Shown piece by piece: positions 26,404-35,905 of a stretch of 62,626 nucleotides of DNA. The translations under genes were made by a program, and so were the position numbers. Source of the DNA: Oscillospiraceae bacterium. GTDB lineage: Bacteria; Bacillota; Clostridia; Oscillospirales; Oscillospiraceae. The notes under the pieces are model-generated. The model searched no databases. It was not told the DNA's origin and saw nothing but the letters and a program-made list of their open reading frames with translations. Positions within the stretch are counted from its first letter, which is position 1. Each line of letters opens with the position of its first letter. The stretch covers positions 1 to 62,626 of the forward strand of contig JAFTGD010000041.1 in the NCBI GenBank assembly GCA_017458065.1. Reading direction: 5' to 3'.

Positions 26404-26946
26404 ATGTCCAGAATTGGTAGAGCACCCATTACCGTACCGGCAGGTGTTGAAATCAAGGTCGACGAGAACAACCACATCACCGTCAAGGGACCCAAGGGCA
26501 CGCTGGAGCGCGATCTTGTTCCCCAGATGAAGGTTGAAGTCGACGCAGGCGTCCTCCACGTGAAGCGCCCCGATGACACGAAGGAAAATCGTTCTCTCCA
26601 CGGCCTGACCAGAACCCTGGTCGACAACATGGTCGTCGGCGTGACCCAGGGCTTTGAGAAAAAGCTCGAGATCAACGGTGTCGGCTACCGTGCCGCGAAG
26701 GAAGGCAAGAATCTGGTTATGAACCTCGGTTATTCTCACCAGATCATCGTTCCGGAGACGGACGACATCCAGATCGATGTTCCCGATGCCAACCACATCG
26801 TCATCAAGGGAATCGACAAGCAGAAGGTCGGCCAGTTTGCAGCAGAAGTTCGTGGGAAGAGACCTCCCGAGCCTTACAAGGGCAAGGGCGTCAAGTATGA
26901 CTACGAAGTGGTCCGCCGCAAAGAAGGCAAGACCGGCGCCAAGTAA
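26404..26946 (+). CDS. rplF: Ribosomal protein L6
   Basis: 180 residues. MSRIGRAPITVPAGVE and the C-terminal KRPPEPYKGKGVKY are typical. 12 bases after rpsH with AAGGAGG. Confidence 0.98.
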   Translation: MSRIGRAPITVPAGVEIKVDENNHITVKGPKGTLERDLVPQMKVEVDAGVLHVKRPDDTKENRSLHGLTRTLVDNMVVGVTQGFEKKLEINGVGYRAAKEGKNLVMNLGYSHQIIVPETDDIQIDVPDANHIVIKGIDKQKVGQFAAEVRGKRPPEPYKGKGVKYDYEVVRRKEGKTGAK

Positions 26947-26962
26947 ACGGAGGTATGCCTGA

Positions 26963-27322
26963 ATGATTAAAAGACCCGATACGCGCGCACAGCGCATGAA
27001 GCGTCACGCGAGAGTACGCGGCAAGATCTCCGGTACCGCCGAGAGACCCCGCCTCAGCGTATTTCGCAGTGAGAACCACATCTACGCCCAGGTGATCGAC
27101 GACGTCGCCGGTGTCACGCTGGTCTCCGCCTCCACGGTCGAGAAGAGCTTTGAAGGCAACGGCAGCAACATCGAAGCTGCGAAGAAGATCGGCGCCCTGG
27201 TCGCAGAGCGCGCCCTGCAGAAGGGCATCGAAGAGGTCGTTTTCGACCGCGGCGGCTACATCTATCACGGCCGTGTCCAGGCTCTTGCCGAGGCCGCCCG
27301 TGAAGCCGGCCTGAAGTTCTGA
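26963..27322 (+). CDS. rplR: Ribosomal protein L18
   Basis: 119 residues, 5S rRNA-binding protein. [20 protein letters not shown] and [20 protein letters not shown] are the family blocks. Confidence 0.98.
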   Translation: MIKRPDTRAQRMKRHARVRGKISGTAERPRLSVFRSENHIYAQVIDDVAGVTLVSASTVEKSFEGNGSNIEAAKKIGALVAERALQKGIEEVVFDRGGYIYHGRVQALAEAAREAGLKF

Positions 27323-27339
27323 GGAAGGGGGAAATAACA

Positions 27340-27867
27340 ATGGCTTATAACAATGACAGAAGAGAGCGCCGCGGCAGAGAAGAGGCTCCCTCCGAATTTA
27401 TTGAAAAGGTAGTTTCCCTCAACCGTGTCAGCAAGACCGTCAAGGGCGGCCGTGTTGCCAAGTTCTCCGCCCTCTGTGTTGTCGGCGACGGCAAGGGCCG
27501 CGTCGGTTTCGGCATGGGCAAGGCGAGCGAGGTTTCCGAGGCCATCCGCAAGGGTCTTGAGGATGCCAAGAAGAACATCGTGACCATCACCCTCAGCGGA
27601 ACCACCATCCCGCACGAAGTGCTCGGCTGCTTCGGCGCCGGCCGCGTGCTGCTCAAGCCTGCACCCGAAGGCACCGGCGTTATCGCCGGCGGCGCTGTCC
27701 GTGCTGTCGTCGAGGCAGCCGGCATTAAGAACATCCGTACCAAGTGCCTGCGCACGAACAACCCCGCGAACGTCGTCGCAGCCACCATGGAAGGTCTCAA
27801 GTCCCTGCGCGATGCGGCCCAGGTCGCAGCCGTCAGAGGCAAGGCCCCGGAAGAAGTTCAGGGTTAA
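27340..27867 (+). CDS. rpsE: Ribosomal protein S5
   Basis: 175 residues. Double-stranded-RNA-binding-like N-terminal domain with [11 protein letters not shown]-type block (here [20 protein letters not shown]) and [20 protein letters not shown] short charged N-terminal extension ([10 protein letters not shown]) is seen. Confidence 0.98.
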   Translation: MAYNNDRRERRGREEAPSEFIEKVVSLNRVSKTVKGGRVAKFSALCVVGDGKGRVGFGMGKASEVSEAIRKGLEDAKKNIVTITLSGTTIPHEVLGCFGAGRVLLKPAPEGTGVIAGGAVRAVVEAAGIKNIRTKCLRTNNPANVVAATMEGLKSLRDAAQVAAVRGKAPEEVQG

Positions 27868-27880
27868 GGGGGACGGAACA

Positions 27881-28060
27881 ATGGCGAATCTGAGAATCAA
27901 GCTGGTCAAGAGCCTCAACGGCCGTCTTGACAGCCACATTGCTACGGCACAGTCCCTCGGTCTGCATAAGATCGGCAACGAGACCGTACAGCCCGACAAT
28001 CCCCAGACCCGCGGCAAGATTGCCAAGATCGGCTATCTGCTGAAGGTTACCGAAGAATAA
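27881..28060 (+). CDS. rpmD: Ribosomal protein L30
   Basis: 59 residues. [14 protein letters not shown] and [15 protein letters not shown] are the family blocks. ATG at 27881 with AGGGGGA upstream; the open frame extends further 5' inside rpsE and is not used. Confidence 0.97.
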   Translation: MANLRIKLVKSLNGRLDSHIATAQSLGLHKIGNETVQPDNPQTRGKIAKIGYLLKVTEE

Positions 28061-28073
28061 GGAGGGCGTAAGC

Positions 28074-28514
28074 ATGCAAATTCACGAACTTTCCCCGATG
28101 CCCGGCTCCACCCATGTGGACAAGCGCAAGGGCAGAGGACACGCCACCGGTAACGGCAAGACCGCAGGCCGCGGCCACAAGGGTCAGAAGGCCCGCAGCG
28201 GCGGCGGAGTCCGCATCGGCTTCGAAGGCGGCCAGATGCCTCTGGCCCGCCGCATCCCGAAGCGCGGTTTCAACAATATCTTCGCAAAGCCCCTGGAGGC
28301 AATCAATGTCTCCGTTCTGGAGCAGTTCAATGACGGCGATGTCGTTGATGCACAGGCTCTCCTCGCCAAGGGGATCATCTCCAAGTGCAGATACGGCGTC
28401 AAGTTCCTCGGTGAGGGCGAACTCACCAGGAAGCTCACGGTAAAGGCTGCTGCTTTCTCCGCAACCGCGAAAGAAAAGATCGAAGCGGCAGGCGGAAAGG
28501 CAGAGGTGATCTAA
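28074..28514 (+). CDS. rplO: Ribosomal protein L15
   Basis: 146 residues. The Gly-rich N-terminus [20 protein letters not shown] and [19 protein letters not shown] are typical. Its stop directly abuts the secY GTG. Confidence 0.98.
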   Translation: MQIHELSPMPGSTHVDKRKGRGHATGNGKTAGRGHKGQKARSGGGVRIGFEGGQMPLARRIPKRGFNNIFAKPLEAINVSVLEQFNDGDVVDAQALLAKGIISKCRYGVKFLGEGELTRKLTVKAAAFSATAKEKIEAAGGKAEVI

Positions 28515-29804
28515 GTGCTTCAGACGCTGAAAAATGCGTGGAGGATCGAGGAACTGCGGAAGAAGATTCTCTTCACAATTCTGATCATCCTTCTCTATCG
28601 GCTTGGCAATGCGGTTCCCGTACCCTATGTCAATGTCACTGCACTTCAGTACTACTTCCAGCAGCTGCAGAACACCGTTCTGGGCCTGTACAACGTCATG
28701 TCCGGCGGCGCCTTCTCCACAGCTACCATCTTCGCCCTGAGCATCCAGCCCTACATCAACGCCAGCATCATCATCCAGCTTCTTTGCATCGCGATTCCGG
28801 CTCTGGAGCGCATGAGCAAAGAAGAGGGTGAGGAAGGCCGCAAAAAGATCGCCTCCATCACGCGTTACGCGACGGTCGGCATCGGTCTTCTGATGGGCTT
28901 TGCCTACTACATGCTGATGCGCAACAACGGCCTTCTGGCCTCCGGCACGGAAAAGAACGTCTGGGTCGCCGTCGTCGTGATCCTGACCTTCACCTCCGGC
29001 TCTGCGCTGATCATGTGGCTCGGCGAGCAGATCACGGAGTTCGGTATCGGAAACGGCATCTCCATGATCCTGTTTGCGAGCATCGTTTCCCGTCTGCCCC
29101 GCAGCATCGTGACCTCCATTCAGAACGTGATCAACGGTTCTCTGAAGTGGTGGGCCGCGGTCCTGGTTTTCCTGGGCGCCCTCGCCCTGATCGTCCTGAT
29201 CGTCTTCGTCAACGACGCCGAGCGCCGTCTGCCCGTGCAGTACGCCAAGCGCGTTGTCGGCCGCAAGATGTACGGCGGCCAGAGCACCTACCTCCCGATG
29301 AAGGTCAACATGTCCGGCGTTATGCCGATCATCTTCGCCCAGAGCATCGCGATGCTCCCCGCGACGATTGCGGCCATGACCGGCGCCAAGTCCGACGGCT
29401 GGTTTATGAAGCTGTTTGACTCGACCTCCCTCACATACGCATTGATCTACTTCCTGCTGATCCTGTTCTTTGCGTATTTCTACTCCACCATCCAGTTCAA
29501 CCCCATCGAGGTCTCCAACAACCTCAAGAAGAACGGCGGTTACATTCCGGGCTTCCGTCCCGGCAAGCCGACCAGCGAGTTCATCCAGAAGGTCCTCAAC
29601 AAGATCACCCTCTTCGGCGCCATCTACCTGGGCATCATCGCCTGCGTGCCGATCATTGTCTCGCACTTCTCGAACGCGGAGTCCCTAACCGGTCTGAGCC
29701 TTGGCGGAACCTCCATTATCATCGCGGTCGGCGTTGCACTGGAGACGGTGCGTGCCCTCGAAGCCCAGATGATGATGCGCAACTACAAGGGCTTCCTGTC
29801 CTGA
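28515..29804 (+). CDS. secY: Protein translocase subunit SecY
   Basis: 429 residues, ten membrane spans; the channel of the Sec pathway. Hallmarks seen include ALSIQPYINASIIIQLL, EFGIGNGISMILFA, and PIEVSNNLKKNGGYIPGFRPG. Start is GTG at 28515, immediately after the rplO stop, so translation is probably coupled; no strong RBS is seen. Confidence 0.98.
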   Translation: MLQTLKNAWRIEELRKKILFTILIILLYRLGNAVPVPYVNVTALQYYFQQLQNTVLGLYNVMSGGAFSTATIFALSIQPYINASIIIQLLCIAIPALERMSKEEGEEGRKKIASITRYATVGIGLLMGFAYYMLMRNNGLLASGTEKNVWVAVVVILTFTSGSALIMWLGEQITEFGIGNGISMILFASIVSRLPRSIVTSIQNVINGSLKWWAAVLVFLGALALIVLIVFVNDAERRLPVQYAKRVVGRKMYGGQSTYLPMKVNMSGVMPIIFAQSIAMLPATIAAMTGAKSDGWFMKLFDSTSLTYALIYFLLILFFAYFYSTIQFNPIEVSNNLKKNGGYIPGFRPGKPTSEFIQKVLNKITLFGAIYLGIIACVPIIVSHFSNAESLTGLSLGGTSIIIAVGVALETVRALEAQMMMRNYKGFLS

Positions 29805-29822
29805 TCTCAGGAGGATGAGCGT

Positions 29823-30455
29823 ATGAAGCTGATTCTGCTCGGAGCCCCCGGAGCAGGGAAGGGTACCCAGGCGGATATCCTCTCGAAGCTCCTGAACATC
29901 CCTACCATCTCCACCGGTAACATCCTGCGGGCTGCCATGAAAAACGGCACGCCCGTGGGCCTGGAGGCCAAGGCCTATGTGGAAGCGGGCCAGCTCGTCC
30001 CCGATGCCGTCATCATCGGCATCATCCGCGAGCGCCTCGCCGAAGCGGACTGTGCAAACGGCTACATCCTCGACGGTGTGCCGCGCACCATTCCCCAGGC
30101 CGAAGCCATGGAAGAGCTTGGCATCGCAGTCGATGTTGCCCTCTCCATCGAGGTCGATGACGAGGTGATCGTCGAACGCATGTCCGGCCGGCGCACCTGC
30201 CCTGCCTGCGGCAGCACCTTCCACGTGGTGAACAACCCCCCGAAGACCGAAGGCGTCTGCGACAGCTGCGGCAGCGCGCTCACCATCCGCAAGGACGACG
30301 CGCCCGAGACTGTGAAAGCACGTCTTGCAACCTACCACAAAGAGACCGAGCCCCTGAAGGCATTCTACGATGCCCGCGGGAAGCTGGTCACGGTAGAAAA
30401 CCAGCCCACGATCGAAGCGACGACGGAAGTCATCCGTGCGTCCCTGGGGATCTGA
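29823..30455 (+). CDS. adk: Adenylate kinase
   Basis: 210 residues; interconverts ATP+AMP and 2 ADP. P-loop [10 protein letters not shown] near residues 7-16, YILDGVPRT substrate segment, and a zinc LID with CPAC...CDSC as in Gram-positive long-form enzymes. ATG at 29823 after CAGGAGG. Confidence 0.98.
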   Translation: MKLILLGAPGAGKGTQADILSKLLNIPTISTGNILRAAMKNGTPVGLEAKAYVEAGQLVPDAVIIGIIRERLAEADCANGYILDGVPRTIPQAEAMEELGIAVDVALSIEVDDEVIVERMSGRRTCPACGSTFHVVNNPPKTEGVCDSCGSALTIRKDDAPETVKARLATYHKETEPLKAFYDARGKLVTVENQPTIEATTEVIRASLGI

Positions 30456-30456
30456 G

Positions 30457-31227
30457 ATGTCAGAAAGCATCACGATCAAGTCCCCCAGAGAGATCGAGAT
30501 CATGCGTCAGGCCGCGAAAATCGCGGCCGGCGCACGGTCGGCGGGACGGGAAGCTGTCAGGGCGGGATGCACGACACGTCAGATCGACCGCGCGGTTCAC
30601 GAGTACATCGTGAAGCACGGCGCCAAGCCGAGCTGTCTGGGTTACGAAGGTTTCCCGGCGGCGACCTGTGTCTCGGTGAACGAGGAAGTGATCCACGGCA
30701 TCCCGGGGAAACGGGTTGTAAAGGACGGAGACATCGTCTCCATCGATCTGTGTGCCACCTACAAAGGCTTTGTCGGTGACTGTGCCGGGACCTATCCGGT
30801 AGGCGAGGTCAGCGAAGAAGCCAGGCACCTGATCGAAGTGACGCGCCAGGCCTTCTTTGAGGGCATCAAGTTCGCCAAAGTCGGTTATCGGATCTATGAT
30901 ATTGGCGAGGCGGTTCAGGACTATGTCGAGAGCCACGGCTGCTCGGTGGTCCGGGACTTTGTCGGACACGGCATCGGACGGGGCATGCACGAAGCACCCG
31001 AGGTACCGAACTACCGTCCCGAACGCGGACGGCCGAATCCCCGGCTGGTTAAGGGCATGACCATCTGTATCGAACCGATGGTCTGTGCCGGCGACTGGCA
31101 GGTGGAGATACTCAAAGACGGCTGGACAGTTGTTTCAAAAGACCGTTCGCTGACCGCGCACTATGAGAACACCATTCTCATCACCGACGGCGAGCCGGAA
31201 ATCCTGACGATGGCAGACGATATCTGA
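30457..31227 (+). CDS. map: Methionine aminopeptidase, type I
   Basis: 256 residues; removes N-terminal Met after deformylation. Metal ligands are seen in [20 protein letters not shown] (two Asp), [16 protein letters not shown] (His), CIEPM (Glu) and HYENTILI (Glu). ATG one base after the adk stop. Confidence 0.97.
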   Translation: MSESITIKSPREIEIMRQAAKIAAGARSAGREAVRAGCTTRQIDRAVHEYIVKHGAKPSCLGYEGFPAATCVSVNEEVIHGIPGKRVVKDGDIVSIDLCATYKGFVGDCAGTYPVGEVSEEARHLIEVTRQAFFEGIKFAKVGYRIYDIGEAVQDYVESHGCSVVRDFVGHGIGRGMHEAPEVPNYRPERGRPNPRLVKGMTICIEPMVCAGDWQVEILKDGWTVVSKDRSLTAHYENTILITDGEPEILTMADDI

Positions 31228-31253
31228 CATACCGGTTTTGGAGGTTAAACACT

Positions 31254-31472
31254 TTGGCAAAAGACGATGTAATCGAACTCGAGGGCACGGTGGTAGAATC
31301 CCTGCCCAACACGATGTTCCAGGTGGATATCGGAAACGGACACATCATCCTCGCGCATATTTCCGGAAAGCTCCGGATGAACTTTATCCGTATTCTCCCC
31401 GGTGACAAGGTCACGGTCCAGATGAGTCCCTATGATCTGACCCGCGGCCGCATCACCTGGAGAAGCAAGTAA
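31254..31472 (+). CDS. infA: Translation initiation factor IF-1
   Basis: 72 residues, OB fold. [19 protein letters not shown] and [18 protein letters not shown] are diagnostic. The start codon is TTG at 31254, with TTGGAGG upstream. A non-ATG start for a translation initiation factor is worth noting. Confidence 0.98.
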   Translation: MAKDDVIELEGTVVESLPNTMFQVDIGNGHIILAHISGKLRMNFIRILPGDKVTVQMSPYDLTRGRITWRSK

Positions 31473-31486
31473 ATAAGGAGGCAAAA

Positions 31487-31600
31487 ATGAAAGTAAGACC
31501 TTCCGTCAAGCCCATGTGCGAAAAGTGCAAGATCATCAAGCGCAAGGGCAAAGTCATGGTTATCTGCGAGAACCCCAAGCACAAGCAGAGACAAGGTTAA
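31487..31600 (+). CDS. rpmJ: Ribosomal protein L36
   Basis: 37 residues: [20 protein letters not shown] at the start, then a Cys and a His-containing [10 protein letters not shown] end, giving the usual Cys3-His zinc site. RBS AAGGAGG. Followed by a 241-base gap with the repeated RNA motif. Confidence 0.97.
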   Translation: MKVRPSVKPMCEKCKIIKRKGKVMVICENPKHKQRQG

Positions 31601-31672
31601 GAAACTGAGAAGCAGTTTCTTGATACAAAGTTCCTTCGCCAGTAATGGCTTTGGATATTGACGCCCTGAAAA

Positions 31673-31790
31673 CCAAATCGATGCCCAGTGCAAGGGGTTT
31701 GATTTGGAGAGGACGAGCAGCGCAGCGAGCGGGCTTTCTCGACGCTTCGAGGAAGCGCGACGATGCGGAGCTTGTGAGGACGTCGGCTCC
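31673..31790 (+). ncRNA. Structured motif, copy B (rpmJ-rpsM gap)
   Basis: P1: CCAAATCGATGCCC (31673-31686) against GGGGTTTGATTTGG (31694-31707), with two mismatches. P2: CTTTCTCGA (31734-31742) pairs perfectly with TCGAGGAAG (31747-31755). Same ordered conserved words as copy A. An extra hairpin GAAACTG/CAGTTTC lies at 31601-31619 just after the rpmJ stop. The two P2 stems differ at several positions by compensating changes. Confidence 0.6.
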
Positions 31791-31841
31791 CCTCCGGCGG
31801 GAATAAGCTAAAAAAGAAAAAACTGAAAGGAAGAAACACCT

Positions 31842-32210
31842 ATGGCACGTATAGCCGGCGTTGACCTGCCGAAAGACAAGAGAATCGAAATCGGTCTCAC
31901 CTACGTCTACGGCATCGGCAGAACCAGCGCAAAAAAGATTTTGGAAGCAACCGGGATCAACCCTGATACGCGCGTCAAGGATCTGACCGATGAGGAAGAA
32001 TCCAAGCTGCGTGAGTGCATTGACCACGGCTACATCGTAGAAGGCGACCTTCGCCGTCAGACCGCGCTGGACATCAAGCGCCTGACCGAGATCGGCTGCT
32101 ACCGCGGCCTGCGTCACCGCAGAGGTCTCCCCGTGCGCGGCCAGCGCAGCAAGACCAACGCGCGCACCCGCAAGGGACCGAAACGCACCATCGCCAACAA
32201 GAAGAAGTAA
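31842..32210 (+). CDS. rpsM: Ribosomal protein S13
   Basis: 122 residues. [20 protein letters not shown] and the basic C-terminus [16 protein letters not shown] are typical. GAAAGGAAG upstream; preceded by the structured gap. Confidence 0.98.
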   Translation: MARIAGVDLPKDKRIEIGLTYVYGIGRTSAKKILEATGINPDTRVKDLTDEEESKLRECIDHGYIVEGDLRRQTALDIKRLTEIGCYRGLRHRRGLPVRGQRSKTNARTRKGPKRTIANKKK

Positions 32211-32225
32211 AGGAGGGATATGCAC

Positions 32226-32627
32226 ATGGCAGCCGCCAATAACAAGAAGAAAGTCAGAACGCGCCGCAGAGAGCGCAAGAATATTGAAAAGGGCCAGGTT
32301 CATATCAGCTCCTCTTTCAATAACACCATGGTTACCGTGACCGATACAGCCGGAAACGCCATTTCCTGGGCATCCGCCGGCGGCCTCGGTTTCCGCGGCA
32401 GCAAGAAATCCACCCCCTTCGCCGCCCAGACAGCGGCGGAAACGGCAGCGAAAGCCGCTATGGAGCACGGTCTGAAGACGGTTGAAGTCTTCGTCAAGGG
32501 ACCCGGCTCCGGTCGTGAAGCAGCCATCCGCGCACTGCAGACGGCAGGACTTGAAGTGACGATGATCAAGGATGTAACGCCCATCCCGCACAACGGATGC
32601 CGTCCTCCGAAACGTCGCCGCGTATAA
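32226..32627 (+). CDS. rpsK: Ribosomal protein S11
   Basis: 133 residues from the ATG at 32226, which sits 8 bases from GGAGGG; the ATG at 32220 is too close to the [18 protein letters not shown] and the C-terminal [14 protein letters not shown] are diagnostic. Confidence 0.97.
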   Translation: MAAANNKKKVRTRRRERKNIEKGQVHISSSFNNTMVTVTDTAGNAISWASAGGLGFRGSKKSTPFAAQTAAETAAKAAMEHGLKTVEVFVKGPGSGREAAIRALQTAGLEVTMIKDVTPIPHNGCRPPKRRRV

Positions 32628-32646
32628 GAGAAGGAGGGAATACCTT

Positions 32647-33246
32647 ATGGCAAAGAATACGCAGCCGATTGCCAAGCGCTGCAAGGCACTCGGAATCAGC
32701 CCGGCAGTCATGGGCTATAACAAGAAGGTCACCACCCGCAACAGCACCCAGCAGAACAGACGCAAAAAGTCTGAGTATGCCACCCAGCTGCAGGAAAAGC
32801 AGAAGGTCAAGTTCATCTACGGTGTCCTGGAGAAGCAGTTCCTCGGCTACTATGAGAAGGCCGTCCGCATGCCCGGCAAGGCCGGCGACAACCTGCTCAT
32901 TCAGCTTGAGAGCCGTCTGGACAACGTCGTGTTCCGTCTCGGCTACGCCGCAACCCGCCGCGAAGCTCGCCAGCTGGTCAACCATGGCCACTTCACCGTC
33001 AACGGCAAGAAGGTCAACATCCCCAGCTACCAGGTCAAGCCCGGCATGGTCATCGAACTGAGAGAGTCCAGCCGCAAGATCGAGCGCTTCAAGGAGAACG
33101 TTGAGGCCAACAGCTCCGTGGTGATCCCCAAGTGGCTTGAGTTCGACGCAGCCAATTTGGTCGGCAAGGTCGTAGCGGCTCCGACCAGAGAGGATATTGA
33201 ATTCCCGATTGAAGAGCACCTCATCATCGAGTTGTATTCCAAGTAA
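32647..33246 (+). CDS. rpsD: Ribosomal protein S4
   Basis: 199 residues, 16S primary binder. The N-terminal part lacks the CxxC zinc cluster (C+/C- variation is known). S4-domain block RLDNVVFRLGYAATRREARQLVNHG is intact. Confidence 0.97.
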   Translation: MAKNTQPIAKRCKALGISPAVMGYNKKVTTRNSTQQNRRKKSEYATQLQEKQKVKFIYGVLEKQFLGYYEKAVRMPGKAGDNLLIQLESRLDNVVFRLGYAATRREARQLVNHGHFTVNGKKVNIPSYQVKPGMVIELRESSRKIERFKENVEANSSVVIPKWLEFDAANLVGKVVAAPTREDIEFPIEEHLIIELYSK

Positions 33247-33284
33247 TTCATAAGCCCTCGTTAACGCAGAAACAGCCAACGCGA

Positions 33285-33302
33285 TCGCCCGTACTGCGGG
33301 CG
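33285..33302 (+). promoter_or_regulatory. Small hairpin ahead of rpoA
   Basis: CGCCCG pairs with CGGGCG around TACTG in the 86-base gap between rpsD and rpoA. It could stabilise or regulate the rpoA message; no T run follows, so it is not a terminator. Confidence 0.35.
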
Positions 33303-33332
33303 CAAAGATAATAAGGAGGGTAACGGTACCAT

Positions 33333-34292
33333 ATGATTGAAATAAAGAAGCCGCGTATCGAATGCATCGAGACCCCGACGGATCCCGCCTATGGCAAGTA
33401 TATCGTTGAGCCTCTGGAGCGCGGCTACGGCACAACGCTTGGAAACTCTCTTCGCAGGGTTCTGCTCTCATCCCTCCCCGGCATCGCGGTCACCAGCATC
33501 AAGATCGCCGGTGTGCAGCATGAGTTCTCAACGATCCCTGGCGTCAAGGAAGACGTGACGGAGATCGTCCTGAATGTCAAGAGCATCATTGCCAAGCTCC
33601 ACTCCACCGGACCGAAGACCATCTATCTGGATGCCTCCGGCGAAGGTGTGGTAACCGCAGGCGATATCAAGCCCGACGCGGAGGTTGAGATCCTGAACCC
33701 GGACCAGGTCATTGCGACGCTGGGACCGGACGGTGCGCTGAATATGGAGCTCGTTGTGGACCACGGCCGCGGCTATGTCTCCGCCGACCGCAACAAGAAC
33801 CCCGCCATGCCGATCGGCACGATCCCGGTCGACTCGATCTTCACCCCGGTTGTCAAGGTCAACTACAGCGTAGAGAACACCCGTGTCGGCAACCAGACCG
33901 ACTTCGACAAGCTGACCCTGGAGGTCTGGACGGACAAGACGATGTCTTCGCGCGATGCCGTTTCGCTGGCGGCAAAGATCCTGGTCGATCACTTCACCCT
34001 GTTCACGGATCTGTCCGAGAACCTGACGGACGAGTCCGTCGTGGTGGAGAAGGAAGAGCAGGAGACCAACGACCTCATGAGCATCACGATTGAGGAACTG
34101 GATCTCTCTGTGCGCAGCTTTAACTGCCTCAAGCGTGCGAATATCAACACCGTGGAGGATCTGGTCAGCAAGACGCAGGAAGAGATGATCAAGGTCCGCA
34201 ACCTCGGCCGCAAGTCCCTCGAAGAGGTCGAGCACAAGCTCAACCAGATGGGCCTGCATCTGGCCGACGACAGCGAAACCAACAACGGATAA
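33333..34292 (+). CDS. rpoA: RNA polymerase alpha subunit
   Basis: 319 residues. N-terminal dimerisation domain with [19 protein letters not shown] and C-terminal alpha-CTD with [17 protein letters not shown] and [15 protein letters not shown], which contacts UP elements and activators. ATG after ATAAGGAGG. Confidence 0.98.
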   Translation: MIEIKKPRIECIETPTDPAYGKYIVEPLERGYGTTLGNSLRRVLLSSLPGIAVTSIKIAGVQHEFSTIPGVKEDVTEIVLNVKSIIAKLHSTGPKTIYLDASGEGVVTAGDIKPDAEVEILNPDQVIATLGPDGALNMELVVDHGRGYVSADRNKNPAMPIGTIPVDSIFTPVVKVNYSVENTRVGNQTDFDKLTLEVWTDKTMSSRDAVSLAAKILVDHFTLFTDLSENLTDESVVVEKEEQETNDLMSITIEELDLSVRSFNCLKRANINTVEDLVSKTQEEMIKVRNLGRKSLEEVEHKLNQMGLHLADDSETNNG

Positions 34293-34345
34293 CCCATCCA
34301 CCGGGAACACAATGCCCGAACCTACCATAAGGAGGAAATACAACA

Positions 34346-34687
34346 ATGCCTGGAACCAGAAAGCTCGGCAAGACGACTGCCCAGCGCATGGCGATGCTCC
34401 GTCAGCAGGTCACCGATCTGCTCGACAAGGGTAGAATGGAGACCACCGTCACTCGCGCAAAGGAGATCGCTCCTCTGGCCGAGAAAATGATCACCCTTGG
34501 CAAGGCAAAGGATCTGGCGTCCTACCGTCAGGCTCTGAGCTTCATCACCAGAGAAGATGTTGCCAAGAAGGTTTTTGACGAAGTCGCTCCCAAGTATGCC
34601 GACCGCAACGGCGGCTACACCCGCATCACCCGCATCGGCGCACGCCGCGGCGATGCTGCCGAGATGGCGGTTATCGAACTCGTCTGA
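34346..34687 (+). CDS. rplQ: Ribosomal protein L17
   Basis: 113 residues. [21 protein letters not shown] and the C-terminal [19 protein letters not shown] are typical. Last gene of the cluster, followed by a strong terminator. Confidence 0.98.
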   Translation: MPGTRKLGKTTAQRMAMLRQQVTDLLDKGRMETTVTRAKEIAPLAEKMITLGKAKDLASYRQALSFITREDVAKKVFDEVAPKYADRNGGYTRITRIGARRGDAAEMAVIELV

Positions 34688-34703
34688 TCTGACAGAACCA
34701 AAG

Positions 34704-34735
34704 CCCCCGGCCTTACGGCCGGGGGTATCTTATTA
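34704..34735 (+). terminator. Terminator of the ribosomal cluster
   Basis: CCCCCGGCC pairs with GGCCGGGGG around TTAC, followed by TATCTTATT. Confidence 0.85.
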
Positions 34736-34754
34736 AAAACGGAGAAAGCAGAAG

Positions 34755-35402
34755 ATGCAGAAGATCACAACCGTTCTCTTCGATTTTGACGGTACGGTGT
34801 TCGATACCGTGGAGGGAATCACCAAAAGCATCCAATACGCCATCCGCAAGCACGGCCTGGACGCCGGGCTGGATGAACTCCGCTGCTTTGCCGGGCCGCC
34901 CCTCGTGGACAAGTTCATGGAGGTCTACGGCGTCACGCAGCAGGAAGCCGAACAGCTTGTGACCGATTTCCGCGAGCGCTACGGCCCCATCGGGATTTAT
35001 GAGAGCAGCCCCTTCCCTGGCATCGGGGAACTGCTGGAAGCGCTGCGCGGGAAAGGGAAGAAGCTCGGCATCGCGACTTCCAAGCCCCAGGTCATGGCGG
35101 AGCTGCTGCTGGAGCGCTCCGGATTGAAGAGCTGCTTCGATGTCATCGTCGGCAGCGGGGCCGGGACCAACAACGATGCCAAGTGGCAGATCGTGCAGCG
35201 CGCCATGAAAGACTGTGGTTCCTCTCCGGAGGAGAGCGTCCTTGTGGGTGATACCAAATACGATGTCGCCGGTGCAAAGCAGTGCGGCATCCCCTGCATC
35301 GGCGTGCGCTGGGGCTACGCAGCTCCGGGCGAGCTCAAAGCTGCCGGCGCAGCAGCCATTGCCGATAACATGGAGGACCTGCTCCGCCTCCTCACAGAGT
35401 AA
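34755..35402 (+). CDS. HAD-superfamily hydrolase, phosphoglycolate phosphatase-like
   Basis: 215 residues, HAD subfamily IA. Motif I DFDGTVFDT (nucleophile Asp10, acid Asp12), an alpha-helical cap (about 15-85), motif II ATSKP, motif IV VGDTKYDVAGAK. Substrate is uncertain: phosphoglycolate, pyrophosphate or a sugar phosphate are possible. Starts 20 bases after the ribosomal terminator and ends in its own terminator. Confidence 0.85.
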   Translation: MQKITTVLFDFDGTVFDTVEGITKSIQYAIRKHGLDAGLDELRCFAGPPLVDKFMEVYGVTQQEAEQLVTDFRERYGPIGIYESSPFPGIGELLEALRGKGKKLGIATSKPQVMAELLLERSGLKSCFDVIVGSGAGTNNDAKWQIVQRAMKDCGSSPEESVLVGDTKYDVAGAKQCGIPCIGVRWGYAAPGELKAAGAAAIADNMEDLLRLLTE

Positions 35403-35404
35403 AA

Positions 35405-35436
35405 ATCTCCCCGTGGCGCCACCGTCACGGGGAGAT
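35405..35436 (+). terminator. Hairpin after the HAD gene
   Basis: ATCTCCCCGTG (35405-35415) pairs perfectly with CACGGGGAGAT (35426-35436). It has an A-rich left side and no T run on the right, so it could serve either strand. Confidence 0.65.
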
Positions 35437-35567
35437 ACTGCCTCTGCCGGTCAACGGAAGAACGACCAAAAAGACATTGAAAAATCAGCGATTTGCTCAA
35501 AAAACGGTGCGAGATTTTATCACACTTACCGAATCCTACAAAAAAACTGAAAAAAGCACTTTCATGA

Positions 35568-35596
35568 TTGACAGCGTGAAAGAGGAATGATAAGAT
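35568..35596 (+). promoter_or_regulatory. Promoter of the riboswitch-controlled ABC operon
   Basis: TTGACA (35568-35573), 17 bases, TAAGAT (35591-35596), directly upstream of the lysine riboswitch. Confidence 0.75.
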
Positions 35597-35614
35597 AAAG
35601 CCAAATTGAATCGC

Positions 35615-35780
35615 TTTAGATAGAGGCGCGGTGTTCATCAGTACGTTCCGGCAAGGCCAGGCAGCCGCCGGAGAGGAAAGGGACCACCGCCGAAGATTCG
35701 GAGGAATGCCTGTTCGTCCGTTTCTGGGCCGCTCGATAAGATCGTGCGGACTGTCACAAGACTTTGTGGAGCGCTATCGA
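35615..35780 (+). promoter_or_regulatory. Lysine riboswitch (L box)
   Basis: The conserved core is read in order: GATAGAGGCGCG, AGTA, GGAAAGGGA, CCGCCGAAG, CTGGGC, GACTGTCAC, TGGAGCGCTATC, with P1 formed by GATAG and CTATC at the ends. This is the known lysine-binding aptamer; bound lysine should favour the downstream terminator and shut off the importer. It is the main evidence that the following ABC system carries lysine. Confidence 0.93.
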
Positions 35781-35820
35781 TGATAACCGGAGAGCGAGAG
35801 CTTTTGCCGATTTTCCATGG

Positions 35821-35845
35821 ACCGCTTACAAAGCGGTTCATTTTT
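35821..35845 (+). terminator. Riboswitch expression-platform terminator
   Basis: ACCGCTT (35821-35827) pairs with AAGCGGT (35831-35837), followed by TCATTTTT. It lies between the L-box aptamer and the first gene. Confidence 0.85.
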
Positions 35846-35905
35846 CATTATCCCTGCCGGCGGGGAGAAACAGCCGGAGCGTGAAAAACGCAGAAAGGCA
35901 GAACC

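Noticed and set aside
28047-29666. 539-codon minus-strand frame across secY/rplO
   Set aside because: Shadow of GC-rich codon bias; the plus-strand secY and rplO are unmistakable.
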